Source: an uncultured Christensenella sp.
GTDB taxonomy: Bacteria > Bacillota > Clostridia > Christensenellales > Pumilibacteraceae
Assembly (NCBI GenBank): GCA_910585955.1
Contig: CAJUGC010000007.1
Location: 1 to 64,000, forward strand
Direction of reading: 5' to 3'
Length of the DNA: 64,000 nucleotides
Position 1 is the first letter of the stretch. Every line of letters starts with the position of its first letter. The position numbers and the translations under genes were made by a program. Positions 63,998 to 64,000 of this stretch are shown piece by piece. The notes beneath the pieces are model-generated. The model saw only the letters and a list, made by a program, of their open reading frames with translations, had not been told where the DNA came from and made no database searches.

Positions 63998-64000
63998 AGT

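Noticed and set aside
1..64000. CRISPR arrays, insertion sequences with transposase, prophage genes
   Set aside because: I found no regularly spaced direct repeats, transposase or integrase motifs, or phage structural genes. The inverted-repeat elements carry no coding capacity.

Overview
The window reads as a chromosomal segment of an anaerobic Gram-positive bacterium, most likely an uncultured, gut-type member of the Clostridia. The evidence is strong GGAGG-type ribosome sites, TTGACA/TATAAT promoters, U-tailed intrinsic terminators, a 2-hydroxyacyl-CoA dehydratase-type activase, a V-type ATPase in the ntp gene order, a type III pantothenate kinase beside an ECF S-component, and very large surface proteins ending in a membrane helix with a basic tail. 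I saw no rRNA, tRNA, CRISPR array, phage or insertion-sequence transposase. The lineage is inferred from gene content, not from a marker phylogeny.

Layout. 0-8 kb: a PnuC-type vitamin transporter behind a transcription-attenuating leader, a PaaI-like thioesterase, two overlapping YcxB-like membrane proteins, a 1436-residue iron-sulfur activase and an amidohydrolase. 8-16 kb: purA converges on pyrG. The pyrG product has lost the catalytic Cys and His of its glutaminase domain. It follows, by 3 bases, a gene for an RnlA-like HEPN ribonuclease that keeps its catalytic residues. Next is a 1043-residue Ig-like surface protein. 16-23 kb: ECF S-component, coaX and hom in one operon, a lipoprotein, a 65-residue cysteine-rich miniprotein, an aldo/keto reductase and glyS.

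23-43 kb is dominated by one 18,951-base gene for a 6316-residue secreted, membrane-anchored protein built from dozens of MBG/YDG-like repeats. It is followed, 17 bases on, by a membrane coiled-coil protein. 43-47 kb: a SLOG-family protein, gpsA and two envelope proteins of unknown function. 47-56 kb: a complete nine-gene V-type ATPase operon led by rpiB. Its two large internal gaps (C/E and B/D) hold long inverted-repeat elements that start at the stop codon of the upstream gene. A third element of the same kind sits before gpsA. 56-64 kb: LMW phosphatase, tsaC, small membrane proteins, an ABC exporter, pyrophosphatase, a 37-codon acidic ORF, and a cytoplasmic zinc-ribbon trypsin-like protease in an operon with a Vps4-like AAA+ ATPase that runs to the window edge.

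The items most worth following up are the pyrG without a glutaminase triad next to an orphan RnlA-like ribonuclease, the family of structured elements placed at stop codons, the AAA+/zinc-ribbon protease pair, and the giant repeat protein with its membrane coiled-coil partner. Gene coordinates include the stop codon. Positions of short sites were counted by eye and may be off by a base.
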